The notes below the pieces were generated by a model. The model saw nothing but the letters and a program-made list of their open reading frames with translations. It made no database searches and was not told where the DNA came from. A stretch of DNA of 10,878 bases from Bacteroidales bacterium. Lineage in GTDB: Bacteria; Bacteroidota; Bacteroidia; Bacteroidales; JAAUTT01. A program made the position numbers and the translations under genes. Below, piece after piece: positions 1-7,362 of the stretch. Every line of letters begins with the position of its first letter. Position 1 is the first letter of the stretch. The DNA is taken from the NCBI GenBank assembly GCA_025350365.1, contig JANXXY010000404.1, forward strand, positions 1 to 10,878. The letters run 5' to 3'.

Positions 1-546
1 GTTAATAAAAGTAAAGAGTATCTTACTGTTCTGAAAAAAGCAAAACTGTATGTTTCTCATTTTATTCAGGTAATAAATATGGGTATTTTACGTGGTGAAA
101 TGCCGGAGACTGTTCTATCGTTTTATGGATTAGAAGATTACAAAAACAAAGTGCCTTTTTTGAATACGGAAGGTGATGTGATAAAATGGGGTGATGCAAT
201 AATTTCCGGTGAAATGAACCGAACAAATAAGGGTATGAAACCTGTTACAAACCCCTCCATAGCTTTGGTTAAAGTCAGGTTTGAATTATTTAAAGATTCT
301 TATAATTTTCAGAAAACGCTCCAGAAAAACAACTTACGAACTCTTCAGGATCTTATAAAACTTCGCAATACTACTAACGAGTTGATTGCAAAGGTTTGGG
401 ATGAAGTGGAAGCTACATATCGCGAACTTCCTGATGAGTTACGTCGCGAACGATCACAGGAATACGGTATTATATATGTATTTCGTAAAAATGAGCTGCG
501 TGGAATCACCGTTTTTGATTCTGTACTCGAAGAAAGTGAAGTTTAA
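1..546 (+). CDS. Conserved-looking hypothetical protein, N-terminus outside window
   Basis: The reading frame is open from the first base of the window, with no stop before the Met codon at position 79. The 26 residues before that Met (VNKSKEYLTVLKKAKLYVSH...) look like genuine amphipathic helix, so I treat the gene as continuing off the left edge rather than starting at 79. The visible 181 residues are mostly helical and charged, with a Leu/Lys/Asn-rich middle (KTLQKNNLRTLQDLIKLRN) followed by an acidic-basic stretch (DELRRERSQEYG) and a short hydrophobic strand (IIYVFRK). There is no signal peptide, membrane segment, Cys pair or nucleotide-binding motif in the visible part. I recognise no named domain; from memory it resembles uncharacterised Bacteroidota proteins, and no function can be given. 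Its stop (TAA, 544-546) overlaps the stop of the convergent gene. Confidence 0.8.
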   Translation, partial: VNKSKEYLTVLKKAKLYVSHFIQVINMGILRGEMPETVLSFYGLEDYKNKVPFLNTEGDVIKWGDAIISGEMNRTNKGMKPVTNPSIALVKVRFELFKDSYNFQKTLQKNNLRTLQDLIKLRNTTNELIAKVWDEVEATYRELPDELRRERSQEYGIIYVFRKNELRGITVFDSVLEESEV

Positions 547-1457
547 ACAATTCTCCGATTTTGATACAGTTTGTAAATTCCTAATCCTGTAATTAGTAAA
601 CATACGAAAGTAATAGGTAGCAAATTTGTTGAAGAACCGCTATTCACTATTTTTTCATCAATAATATTGATTGATACAAGGTAATAAGCAATTACCTGCA
701 TTGTATTAAATACAAAATGAGCCATTATGGGAAGCCACAAACTACCACTCCAAACAAATAAATAACCAAACATAGCCCCAAGTAAAAAGCGCGGAAAAAA
801 TCCATAAAACTGCATGTGTATAAGGCTAAAAATAAAAGCGGCAATAATAATTCCCCAATGCTTGTTTCTGGTCCAATTAGTTAAAATTCGTTGTAATACA
901 CCTCTGAAAAAAAATTCTTCACCAATGGCCGGAATAACTCCAATCATAAACAGATTTAGGCATAACCCCTTCATTGTTGTTACTTTTAAAAATGCTTCGG
1001 TTATGGCTTCAGCTTCTTTTTCAGTTTTTTGCAGGTAGTGCTCTATGGATGACATAAATTCAGGAAATTTAATCATCGAATTAAGTTCAGCGATCAGGTT
1101 GATAACGGGCAGTAAAACAATCATTAACAGAAAAACAATTACTATTTCTTTGGTCATCGGTGATCGGTTAATTCGTAGATATTCAGTACTATTGCCAATA
1201 AAAATTTTCCCAAGAATGATTGGAGGTATAATAAACAGGCTGGTAGATTGTATAATTTGTATATATTTTAATATGGGAATATTCTTTGGATTGGATAAAT
1301 TTGTAATATCGAATAAATTGCCTGAACTAACTCCAAAGAGAGGCACGGCAGCAAACAATGCCAACGAAGTGAAAGTTAGCACCGAAATTAAAGCAACGAA
1401 TATAGTCATGCCAAGTTGAGCTCCGGGAAAATCATCGTTAAAAGCTTTTCGCTCCAT
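543..1457 (-). CDS. CPBP family intramembrane glutamic endopeptidase (CAAX/Abi type)
   Basis: A 304-residue polytopic membrane protein with the family's catalytic motifs in order: E180-E181-x3-R185 (GEEFFFRG), H214 in a following helix (SLIHMQF), and H247-x3-N251 (HFVFN). These Glu and His residues form the active site of the Rce1/Abi fold inside the membrane. Hydrophobic segments lie near residues 17-40, 65-88, 103-125, 165-180, 200-217, 224-260 and 281-297. Bacterial members are prenyl-protease homologues, sometimes linked to bacteriocin immunity or signal processing; the substrate here is unknown. I chose the ATG at 1457. The frame also runs to a TTG at 1511, but that region contains a good promoter (TACTTTTG read on the minus strand, 1488-1481) which would put the transcript start just before 1457. 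The gene stands alone, divergent from dusB and convergent with the gene at the left edge. Confidence 0.9.
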   Translation of the reverse strand: MERKAFNDDFPGAQLGMTIFVALISVLTFTSLALFAAVPLFGVSSGNLFDITNLSNPKNIPILKYIQIIQSTSLFIIPPIILGKIFIGNSTEYLRINRSPMTKEIVIVFLLMIVLLPVINLIAELNSMIKFPEFMSSIEHYLQKTEKEAEAITEAFLKVTTMKGLCLNLFMIGVIPAIGEEFFFRGVLQRILTNWTRNKHWGIIIAAFIFSLIHMQFYGFFPRFLLGAMFGYLFVWSGSLWLPIMAHFVFNTMQVIAYYLVSINIIDEKIVNSGSSTNLLPITFVCLLITGLGIYKLYQNRRIV

Positions 1458-1471
1458 AAGTAGAAAATGAA

Positions 1472-1479
1472 TAAATTTG
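1472..1479 (+). promoter_or_regulatory. Possible -7 element for dusB
   Basis: TAAATTTG fits TAnnTTTG on the plus strand and lies one base from the minus-strand -7 element, about 100 nt before the dusB start. No good TTG is present at the expected upstream distance, so this is a weaker call; no better plus-strand match lies between here and dusB. Confidence 0.3.
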
Positions 1480-1480
1480 T

Positions 1481-1511
1481 CAAAAGTACTGATATAAGTG
1501 GGAAGAAGCAA
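1481..1511 (-). promoter_or_regulatory. Bacteroidota-type promoter of the CPBP protease gene
   Basis: Read on the minus strand there is TTG (1511-1509), 20 nt, then TACTTTTG (1488-1481), matching the Bacteroidota consensus of TTG/TTTG at -33 and TAnnTTTG at -7. Transcription would start near 1475, giving a leader of about 18 nt before the ATG at 1457. The assignment rests on consensus matching only. Confidence 0.55.
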
Positions 1512-1580
1512 GAAGTGAGAATCACCGAAGTTAAAAAATGAAATATGAGAGGAAAGTACCGGTAACCAGTAAACTGATTT

Positions 1581-2618
1581 ATGAAGATAGGGAAAATTGA
1601 TTTAGGCGAAAAGCCATTGTTTTTGGCACCAATGGAAGATGTTACCGATCCATCATTTCGTTATATCTGCAAACAATTTGGAGCTGATATGATGTATACC
1701 GAATTTATATCGAGCGATGGATTAATACGTGATGCCAGGACAAGTATTAAGAAACTTGATATTTATGAATATGAACGTCCTATTGGAATTCAAATTTATG
1801 GCCATCTGATAGAGCCCATGGTGGAGGCAGCAAAAATAGCCGAGGCTGCGAATCCCGATTTAATCGATATTAACTTCGGGTGTCCGGTAAGGAAAATAGC
1901 GGCTCGCGGCGCAGGCTCCGGAATGATGAATAATGTTCCGCTAATGGTGTCGATGACAAAAGCAATTGTGGATGCTGTAAAGATTCCGGTAACTGTGAAA
2001 ACAAGATTGGGTTACGACGATTCCTCCAAAAATATCGTCGACATAGCTGAACAATTACAGGATGTGGGGATTCAGGCTATCACCATTCATGGAAGAACAC
2101 GTGCTCAATTATACAAAGGAACAGCCGACTGGACCTTAATTGGGGAGGTCAAAAACAATCAGAGAATGAAAATTCCTGTAATCGGAAACGGTGATATTAA
2201 CAGTGCCGGGCGGGCAGGAGAGATGTTCGACAAATACGGTGTCGACGGTATTATGATTGCACGTGCCACTTACGGACGACCATGGATTTTCAAAGAAATA
2301 AAGCATTTTTTGTCTACAGGCACCATCATGCCAAACCTAACTTTACGTGAAAAAGTAGACCTGGCTAAAATGCATCTAGCAAAATCGTTAGAAATAAAAG
2401 GTATTCCTGTTGGGATTTATGAGATGCGGCGTCATCTTACCAATTACTTTAAAGGGCTACCTCATTTTAAAGAAACTCGGTTAAAATTAGTAACCTCGCT
2501 TGATGTGAATGAAATTTTTTGTATTCTGGAAGAGATTGCACAAAAATATGAAGGATTTCAACCGGAAAATTCGGAGGAAAACTCCGAACAAATAATTTTC
2601 GGACAGAATAATTTGTAA
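1581..2618 (+). CDS. dusB: tRNA-dihydrouridine synthase DusB
   Basis: FMN- and NADPH-dependent enzyme that reduces specific uridines in the tRNA D-loop to dihydrouridine in the cytoplasm. The 345 residues are the usual length for the DusB subfamily. The N-terminal TIM barrel starts with LAPMEDVTD (residues 15-23), a family signature. The catalytic Cys is C101 in DINFGCP (96-102), followed by the Gly-rich segment RGAGSGMM (109-116). Flavin and tRNA contacts are suggested by VKTRLGYD (139-146), HGRTR (170-174), GNGDI (202-206) and the phosphate-binding stretch GIMIARATYGRPWIF (223-237). The C-terminal third is the helical tRNA-binding domain. It starts with ATG and has no strong ribosome binding site. 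The last residues are acidic and Asn-rich and look like a loose tail. The gene is single, divergent from the CPBP protease and convergent with the LysE-family gene. Confidence 0.96.
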   Translation: MKIGKIDLGEKPLFLAPMEDVTDPSFRYICKQFGADMMYTEFISSDGLIRDARTSIKKLDIYEYERPIGIQIYGHLIEPMVEAAKIAEAANPDLIDINFGCPVRKIAARGAGSGMMNNVPLMVSMTKAIVDAVKIPVTVKTRLGYDDSSKNIVDIAEQLQDVGIQAITIHGRTRAQLYKGTADWTLIGEVKNNQRMKIPVIGNGDINSAGRAGEMFDKYGVDGIMIARATYGRPWIFKEIKHFLSTGTIMPNLTLREKVDLAKMHLAKSLEIKGIPVGIYEMRRHLTNYFKGLPHFKETRLKLVTSLDVNEIFCILEEIAQKYEGFQPENSEENSEQIIFGQNNL

Positions 2619-2642
2619 TATCAGTAAACCGGGACGGGTTCA

Positions 2643-2669
2643 CTTAACTTAAAGGGAAATAAAGTTAAG
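2643..2669. terminator. Possible bidirectional terminator between dusB and the LysE-family gene
   Basis: A perfect 8-bp inverted repeat (CTTAACTT 2643-2650, AAGTTAAG 2662-2669) with an 11-nt loop lies in the 63-bp gap between two convergent genes. Only short A/T runs flank it and the stem is AT-rich, so termination strength is uncertain; position is the main argument. Confidence 0.4.
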
Positions 2670-2681
2670 GGATTTGCTATA

Positions 2682-3308
2682 TTATTGTTTTGACAGGGCA
2701 ATCTTTATTCCCAACAGTATCAATAATCCGCCAAAGGACTTATTGATGATATTTTCAAATTTTAGAAAGGCTGCACGAATCCGTTTTTGAGTAAAAAAGA
2801 TTGCCACCAGAGTAAACCATGTTATGGCTGTTGAAATCATAATGAATGATATGATAAGTATAACATAAAAAGGAGTTTCGTGACTTATCACGAAAGTAAA
2901 TAAACCCAGGAAAAACAGGGTTGCCTTTGGATTTAACAAATTGGTTAGAAACCCGATTTTAATGGCTTGAAATTTTGTAAGATCTGTTGGTTGTTTTTCC
3001 TCATTTATTTTGATGGAAGATTTATTTGTGAATATGGCACTTACTCCCATATAAATCAAGTATCCAGCCCCAATGAATTTGATTATAGTGAAAACGGTTA
3101 GTGATTTGGAGATAATAAATCCGATTCCTGCTGCACAATAAGTAATATGAATGCCTATGCCAAGGCCTATGCCAATTCCGGTAAATATGCCGGTTTTACG
3201 TGAGTAGTTTAATGAGTTTTTTACGGACATCACAAAATCAGGTCCCGGACTTATGGCGGCTAATAAGTTGAGTAATGCAACGGTTCCAATTAGTGTAAAG
3301 TTATTCAT
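2682..3308 (-). CDS. LysE/RhtB family amino-acid (or small-metabolite) exporter
   Basis: A 208-residue inner-membrane protein, the usual length of the LysE/RhtB superfamily, with about six hydrophobic segments. The family signature lies in the first helix, AAISPGPDF (residues 17-25), followed by a Gly-rich second helix (GIGIGLGIGIHITYCAAG), a third helix with GAGYLIYMG, and the conserved NLLNPKA (about 123-129) after the cytoplasmic loop. Relatives export amino acids such as lysine, threonine or homoserine by proton exchange; the substrate cannot be told from the sequence. The ATG at 3308 is 9 bp after the recO stop, so it is almost certainly translated from the recO transcript. There is no functional link to recombination that I can support, so co-transcription may be incidental. 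Confidence 0.9.
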   Translation of the reverse strand: MNNFTLIGTVALLNLLAAISPGPDFVMSVKNSLNYSRKTGIFTGIGIGLGIGIHITYCAAGIGFIISKSLTVFTIIKFIGAGYLIYMGVSAIFTNKSSIKINEEKQPTDLTKFQAIKIGFLTNLLNPKATLFFLGLFTFVISHETPFYVILIISFIMISTAITWFTLVAIFFTQKRIRAAFLKFENIINKSFGGLLILLGIKIALSKQ

Positions 3309-3317
3309 ACTTAAGGT

Positions 3318-4046
3318 TTATTCTTCAAAAACACTTTGTAAAACGGAATGAGATTTAACAATACCTAAACCTTCTAGATGTAAGCTATAAAATTCAATCA
3401 ATAAGCGCAATAAGTCATTTCTAATCTGATGATTCATTGTTAATGAGCCGAGGTTGTCAAATGATGTGTTTAACAACCGGTGCATCCATACACTGGTTAA
3501 CCTGTCAGATTCCGATTGCTGCGAGGTAAGGTATGGAAAAAACTTTCCATTTAACGAATCGAAAAGAGAATTTGTATCTGAGAAATTGTCTATCGGGTAA
3601 AATCCAAGATAACGGGTAAGATTTATTAAAAATAGCAGATGAAAATTGGCGGATCCTTCAGTATTTATATCAAAAAATTGGATGGAATGATATAAATAGT
3701 TAAATAACTGTAGGTTTGACTCTTCTTCTCTAAGCGTTTTGTAAAGTATTTCGGATAAAAATAAGGCTATTGCACTTTTGGTTGTATCGAAGGGAAGATG
3801 CTGGAAGGGATGATCGATTGATATCTCTTTAATTCGTTGCAATTCTCTTCTGGGCTGAATGTATATTTCCAGATCAAGTAATGAGAGTGGCTGAAAAAAT
3901 GTAGGATGAAACCTGGATTTTCGCTTGTAAACTCCTTGTACCAAAAACGTTTTTCGTCCATGGGTTGAAGTATAAATAGTGCTTATAAGGCTTGTGTCGC
4001 CATATTTGAGATGATTTAAAACAATTCCTTGAGTTTTATGAAGCAT
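3318..4046 (-). CDS. recO: DNA repair protein RecO
   Basis: RecO binds single-stranded DNA, interacts with RecR and loads RecA on SSB-coated DNA during gap repair. The 242-residue product starts MLHKTQGIVLNHLKYGDTS, the typical N-terminal OB-fold opening of Bacteroidota RecO (K-T-x-G-I-V-L, then Y-x-(D/E)-T-S). A second OB strand region follows (GRKTFLVQGVYKRKSR) with basic residues suited to DNA contact. The C-terminal part is helical (SEILYKTLREEESN, LLFLINLTRYLGFYP) as in the family. I see no Cys-rich zinc site, as is common for RecO of this phylum. I chose the ATG at 4046. The frame extends to an ATG at 4073, but the extra codons fall in a 14-bp tandem repeat and are not family-like. It follows dxs on the same strand after 123 bp and is tightly linked to the exporter downstream. 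Confidence 0.93.
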   Translation of the reverse strand: MLHKTQGIVLNHLKYGDTSLISTIYTSTHGRKTFLVQGVYKRKSRFHPTFFQPLSLLDLEIYIQPRRELQRIKEISIDHPFQHLPFDTTKSAIALFLSEILYKTLREEESNLQLFNYLYHSIQFFDINTEGSANFHLLFLINLTRYLGFYPIDNFSDTNSLFDSLNGKFFPYLTSQQSESDRLTSVWMHRLLNTSFDNLGSLTMNHQIRNDLLRLLIEFYSLHLEGLGIVKSHSVLQSVFEE

Positions 4047-4050
4047 ATGA

Positions 4051-4078
4051 AAGATACAAGAGGCAAGATACAAGAACC
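4051..4078. repeat. Two-copy 14-bp tandem repeat upstream of recO
   Basis: AAGATACAAGAGGC (4051-4064) is followed directly by AAGATACAAGAACC (4065-4078), 12 of 14 bases identical. A third, degenerate copy (AATCAAAGAGCC) follows near 4084-4095. Similar CAAGATACAAG filler is common between genes in this phylum. It lies just before the recO ATG and is purine-rich on the plus strand. Confidence 0.75.
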
Positions 4079-4169
4079 TGGAATCAAAGAGCCCAGAACA
4101 AAAGTGCTAAAAACTTAAATAATTTCTTTTTTCGGTACGTGTGACTAATTACATTCTACTTTTTAAAAG

Positions 4170-6095
4170 TTAACCTACCTTGGATAGTACTTTGGGTTTC
4201 ACCAGCAACCGGGCTGTCTCAATTATTCCCTGTACGTCATATCCGCATTCACGATATAGCTGGGTTTGTGAACCATGTTCTACAAATCGATCAGGAATAC
4301 CTAGCCGTTTTAATTGAACTTGATACCCATTGTCGGACATAAATTCAAGAACGGCGCTTCCTAATCCACCGTTTATGGTTCCATCTTCAATGGTGATTAT
4401 TGTTTTGAATCTTTTACCAACTTTATGAAGCAAATCGGAATCCAGCGGTTTTAAAAAGCGCATATCAAAGTGTGCAACTTCAATCAATTCAGATGATAGT
4501 ATTTTACAGGCTTCTTGTGCAAAATTGCCAACAGTACCAAGTGAGATTATGGCTAAATCGTCTCCTTCTCTAAGAATACGGCCTTTCCCGATTGGTAATT
4601 TTTTAAAGGGTGTGTGCCAGTCAACCATAACACCATGGCCTTTTGGGTATCGAATAACAAATGGTCCGAAGTTCTCACTTTGGGCTGTATACATCAGGTT
4701 TCGAAGCTCTTCTTCATTCATAGGTGCCGAAACAATCAGGTTTGGAATACAACGCATGAATGCTAAATCGTATGCGCCGTGATGCGTTGGGCCATCTTCA
4801 CCAACAATACCGGCTCTGTCGAGACACAGAACAACCTGCAATTTCTGGATAGCGATGTCGTGAATTACCTGGTCGAAAGCCCTTTGCATAAACGAGGAAT
4901 AGATGTTGCAAAAGGGTATCATGCCCTGTGTTGCTAATCCGGCCGAAAAAGTAACGGCATGCTGCTCGGCTATACCTACATCAAACGATCGCTTGGGATA
5001 TTTATCGAACATCAAATTCATTGATGAACCACTCACCATTGCAGGCGTTATACCTGCAATTTTTGGGTTTGCGGTAGCCAGTTCTACTAATGTCTGGCCA
5101 AATACATCCTGATATTTAGGTGGTTGAGGTGTGTTGCTAATCACCTTCAGAATTTCACCTGTAAATTTATTAAATAAACCGGGAGCATGGAATGTAGTCT
5201 GGTCTGCCTCCGCAAACTTATATCCTTTGCCTTTTGTAGTTACTACATGCAATAATTTAGGACCGGGGATATCCTTCAAATCTGCCAATACTTTGGAAAG
5301 ATGAACAACGTCATGTCCGTCAACGGGTCCAAAATAACGAAATTGTAATGCCTCAAAAAGGTTGGAATGTTTTAACAACGCCGATTTAACAGCTCCTTCC
5401 ATTTTCTTAACTACATTTCTGGGGTTAGGCCGAAGCTTTCTGAAAATACCTAACATGTTCCATACATCAGCCTTGAATTTATTATACGCTTTGGACGTAG
5501 TGATATTGAGAAGATATTCCTGTAGGGCGCCAACGTTGCGATCGATGGCCATGTTGTTATCATTAACTATTACCAGTAGATTTGCATTTGATAAACCTGC
5601 ATTATTCAAACCTTCAAATGCCAGACCACCCGTGAGCGAGCCATCTCCAATAATGGCTACCACGTGCCTGTCGTCAATCCCGCGCAGCTTCGAACCAATA
5701 GCAATTCCTAAAGCTGCCGAAATAGAGGTGGATGAATGGCCAACTCCAAAAGAATCGAATTCACTTTCGCTCATTTTTGGAAAGCCGCTTATCCCCTTGT
5801 ATTTTCGGTTTGTATGAAAGATTTCTTTACGTCCGGTAAGTATTTTGTGCCCATAAGCCTGATGGCCAACGTCCCATATAATCTGATCATATGGAGTATT
5901 ATAAATATAATGTAGTGCAACCGTTAACTCTACAACACCCAAACTGGCGCCTAAATGCCCTGAATTGGCGCTAACTATATCTATGATAAACTGACGCAGT
6001 TCATCACTAAGCACGATCAAATCCTCAGGACGGAGCTTTTTCATGTCCGAAGGAAATTTAATCTGATCTAAAAGGTCTTTTTTTTGTTTATCCAT
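4170..6095 (-). CDS. dxs: 1-deoxy-D-xylulose-5-phosphate synthase
   Basis: Thiamine-diphosphate enzyme that condenses pyruvate and glyceraldehyde-3-phosphate to DXP, the entry step of the MEP isoprenoid pathway and a branch toward thiamine and pyridoxal synthesis. The 641 residues match the family's usual length. Motifs are intact: SGHLGAS with H47, VGHQAYGHK (76-84), GVGHSS (117-122), the diphosphate/Mg motif GDGS (150-153) leading to N178/N180, and the catalytic Glu E377 in IAEQHA. The second half carries the pyrimidine-binding domain with DRAGIVGEDGPTHHG (426-440) and the C-terminal transketolase domain beginning near IGKGRILREGDD (502-513). The start MDKQKKDLLDQI fits the short helix seen before the first conserved block in relatives. 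It leads a minus-strand run with recO and the exporter. A TACCTTTG -7 element lies about 40 nt upstream of the start codon. Confidence 0.97.
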   Translation of the reverse strand: MDKQKKDLLDQIKFPSDMKKLRPEDLIVLSDELRQFIIDIVSANSGHLGASLGVVELTVALHYIYNTPYDQIIWDVGHQAYGHKILTGRKEIFHTNRKYKGISGFPKMSESEFDSFGVGHSSTSISAALGIAIGSKLRGIDDRHVVAIIGDGSLTGGLAFEGLNNAGLSNANLLVIVNDNNMAIDRNVGALQEYLLNITTSKAYNKFKADVWNMLGIFRKLRPNPRNVVKKMEGAVKSALLKHSNLFEALQFRYFGPVDGHDVVHLSKVLADLKDIPGPKLLHVVTTKGKGYKFAEADQTTFHAPGLFNKFTGEILKVISNTPQPPKYQDVFGQTLVELATANPKIAGITPAMVSGSSMNLMFDKYPKRSFDVGIAEQHAVTFSAGLATQGMIPFCNIYSSFMQRAFDQVIHDIAIQKLQVVLCLDRAGIVGEDGPTHHGAYDLAFMRCIPNLIVSAPMNEEELRNLMYTAQSENFGPFVIRYPKGHGVMVDWHTPFKKLPIGKGRILREGDDLAIISLGTVGNFAQEACKILSSELIEVAHFDMRFLKPLDSDLLHKVGKRFKTIITIEDGTINGGLGSAVLEFMSDNGYQVQLKRLGIPDRFVEHGSQTQLYRECGYDVQGIIETARLLVKPKVLSKVG

Positions 6096-6133
6096 CAGAT
6101 ATAGAATCTGTTTACTAATACCTTATTGGGAGT

Positions 6134-6141
6134 CAAAGGTA
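6134..6141 (-). promoter_or_regulatory. -7 element of the dxs promoter
   Basis: Read on the minus strand this is TACCTTTG, an exact fit to the Bacteroidota TAnnTTTG element, about 40 nt before the dxs start codon (leader of roughly 30 nt). No clear TTG is seen 19-20 nt upstream, so only half the consensus is present. Confidence 0.5.
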
Positions 6142-6187
6142 TGAATTTATTTCAAAAACCAGAGGTACTTTTGATATGCTAATTTAA

Positions 6188-6195
6188 TATCTTTG
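6188..6195 (+). promoter_or_regulatory. -7 element for the OmpA-radical SAM-glycosyltransferase operon
   Basis: TATCTTTG fits TAnnTTTG on the plus strand. A TTTG at 6170-6173 lies upstream, but with 14 nt spacing instead of about 19-20, so the -33 element is unconvincing. Transcription near 6202 would give a leader of about 160 nt before the lipoprotein ATG at 6364. That long AT-rich leader has no recognisable riboswitch. Confidence 0.45.
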
Positions 6196-6363
6196 CGGAA
6201 AGGATATTTCAGAACCAATTTATATGATCCAAAAACCATGATGGCAGAACCAGGACATATAAATTTTATTTAAAGCTCTTTACAATATATTAATTCTCTA
6301 ATGCATATTTTACATTCATACATTTACTATAATTCTCATTATTGCAAATATTCAAAAACACCT

Positions 6364-7347
6364 ATGAATTCATACAAAATAATTTACTTTCTTTTAATTA
6401 TTTCTTTTTTTACCTCATGTGTACCAATTTCGAAGTTCAATGAAGTAAAATTAAAGTCGGATGCCTGCATTGAGGAAAACGCGAAAAATAAGGCAGAAAA
6501 TGAGAAATTGTTGGTAAGTAATACCGAACAGAAATCTCAATTGGTAAGGATTGGAAAGGATAATGATAAAATGGTAATGGATTCTCTTACCAGGTATCAG
6601 ATGATGAAACAATTGCAACACGATTTTAATAAGCTTGACAGAGCATACAGCGATTTGCAGGTTGCTCAGGAAAATCTTTCCAAAGGTAGTGTTCGTGAAA
6701 CCACCAAGCTTTTAACTCAGTTGCAAACAACTCAGGAAGATCTGCAAAAGCGCGAGGATATGCTTCGCAAACTAGAATGGTCGCTTGATGAAAAAAAGAA
6801 AGAACTTGAAAAACGCGATATTCGTTTACGCGAACTTACCACTGTTCTTCAACGAAAGGACTCTGCCGTAAATGCTCTGAAAACAAAAGTTTCGTCTGCT
6901 TTATTAGGGTTCGAAAATAATGGACTTACCGTAAGAATCCGAAACGGTAAAGTATATGTATCGCTGGAAGATAAATTACTTTTCAAATCGGGAAGTTCCG
7001 ATGTAAACCAAGCCGGCACCAATGCATTGAAGAAATTAACAAAGGTTTTGGAGCAAAATAACGACATCAATGTGATGATTGAAGGTCATACTGACGATGT
7101 CCCTTACCGGTCGGATGTATCTGTTAAGGATAATTGGGATTTAAGTGTGAAACGCGCAACAGCTGTTGTTCGCATATTGCTCGATGGATCGAATATAGAT
7201 TCAAAACGACTCACTGCATCGGGAAGAAGCGAGTTTTTTCCGATTGAAAAAGGAAAGACACCTGAAGCTCGTCAGAAAAATCGAAGGACTGAAATAATTC
7301 TTACACCCAAACTGGACGAACTTTTTAAAATACTCGAAAACAATTAG
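6364..7347 (+). CDS. OmpA-family peptidoglycan-binding lipoprotein with coiled coil
   Basis: A 327-residue envelope protein in three parts. Residues 1-19 are a lipoprotein signal peptide (MNSYKIIYFLLIISFFTSC) with the lipidated Cys at 19; no acidic export signal follows it, which suggests the protein faces the periplasm. Residues about 25-185 are Lys/Glu/Gln-rich heptad-like sequence, a probable long coiled coil reaching across the periplasm. Residues about 200-317 form the OmpA C-terminal domain: GHTDD (241-245), NWDLSVKRA (257-265) and NRRTEI (306-311). D244 and R264 are in the positions that bind meso-diaminopimelate in OmpA relatives. The likely role is tethering the outer membrane to peptidoglycan. 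The frame extends to an ATG at 6301, but those 21 residues precede the signal peptide and would spoil it. It is the first gene of the operon; the next start is 15 bp after the stop. Confidence 0.9.
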   Translation: MNSYKIIYFLLIISFFTSCVPISKFNEVKLKSDACIEENAKNKAENEKLLVSNTEQKSQLVRIGKDNDKMVMDSLTRYQMMKQLQHDFNKLDRAYSDLQVAQENLSKGSVRETTKLLTQLQTTQEDLQKREDMLRKLEWSLDEKKKELEKRDIRLRELTTVLQRKDSAVNALKTKVSSALLGFENNGLTVRIRNGKVYVSLEDKLLFKSGSSDVNQAGTNALKKLTKVLEQNNDINVMIEGHTDDVPYRSDVSVKDNWDLSVKRATAVVRILLDGSNIDSKRLTASGRSEFFPIEKGKTPEARQKNRRTEIILTPKLDELFKILENN

Positions 7348-7362
7348 TTGTTAGTGAGCGAT

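Noticed and set aside
1458..1511. TTG-started extension of the CPBP protease by 18 residues
   Set aside because: The segment holds a well-spaced promoter, and the ATG at 1457 gives a family-like N-terminus.
4047..4073. N-terminal extension of RecO to ATG 4073
   Set aside because: The extra codons lie in a tandem repeat, and RecO proteins of this type begin at MLHKT.
4525..5817. Open frames antisense to dxs
   Set aside because: They are shadows of the strongly supported dxs frame, with no motifs of their own.
6301..6363. Upstream ATG for the OmpA lipoprotein
   Set aside because: The 21 extra residues (MHILHSYIYYN...) would precede the lipoprotein signal peptide; ATG 6364 gives a normal signal with its Cys at 19.
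7348..7362. TTG start for the radical SAM gene
   Set aside because: It abuts the upstream stop codon and adds only five residues; ATG 7363 is a better start.
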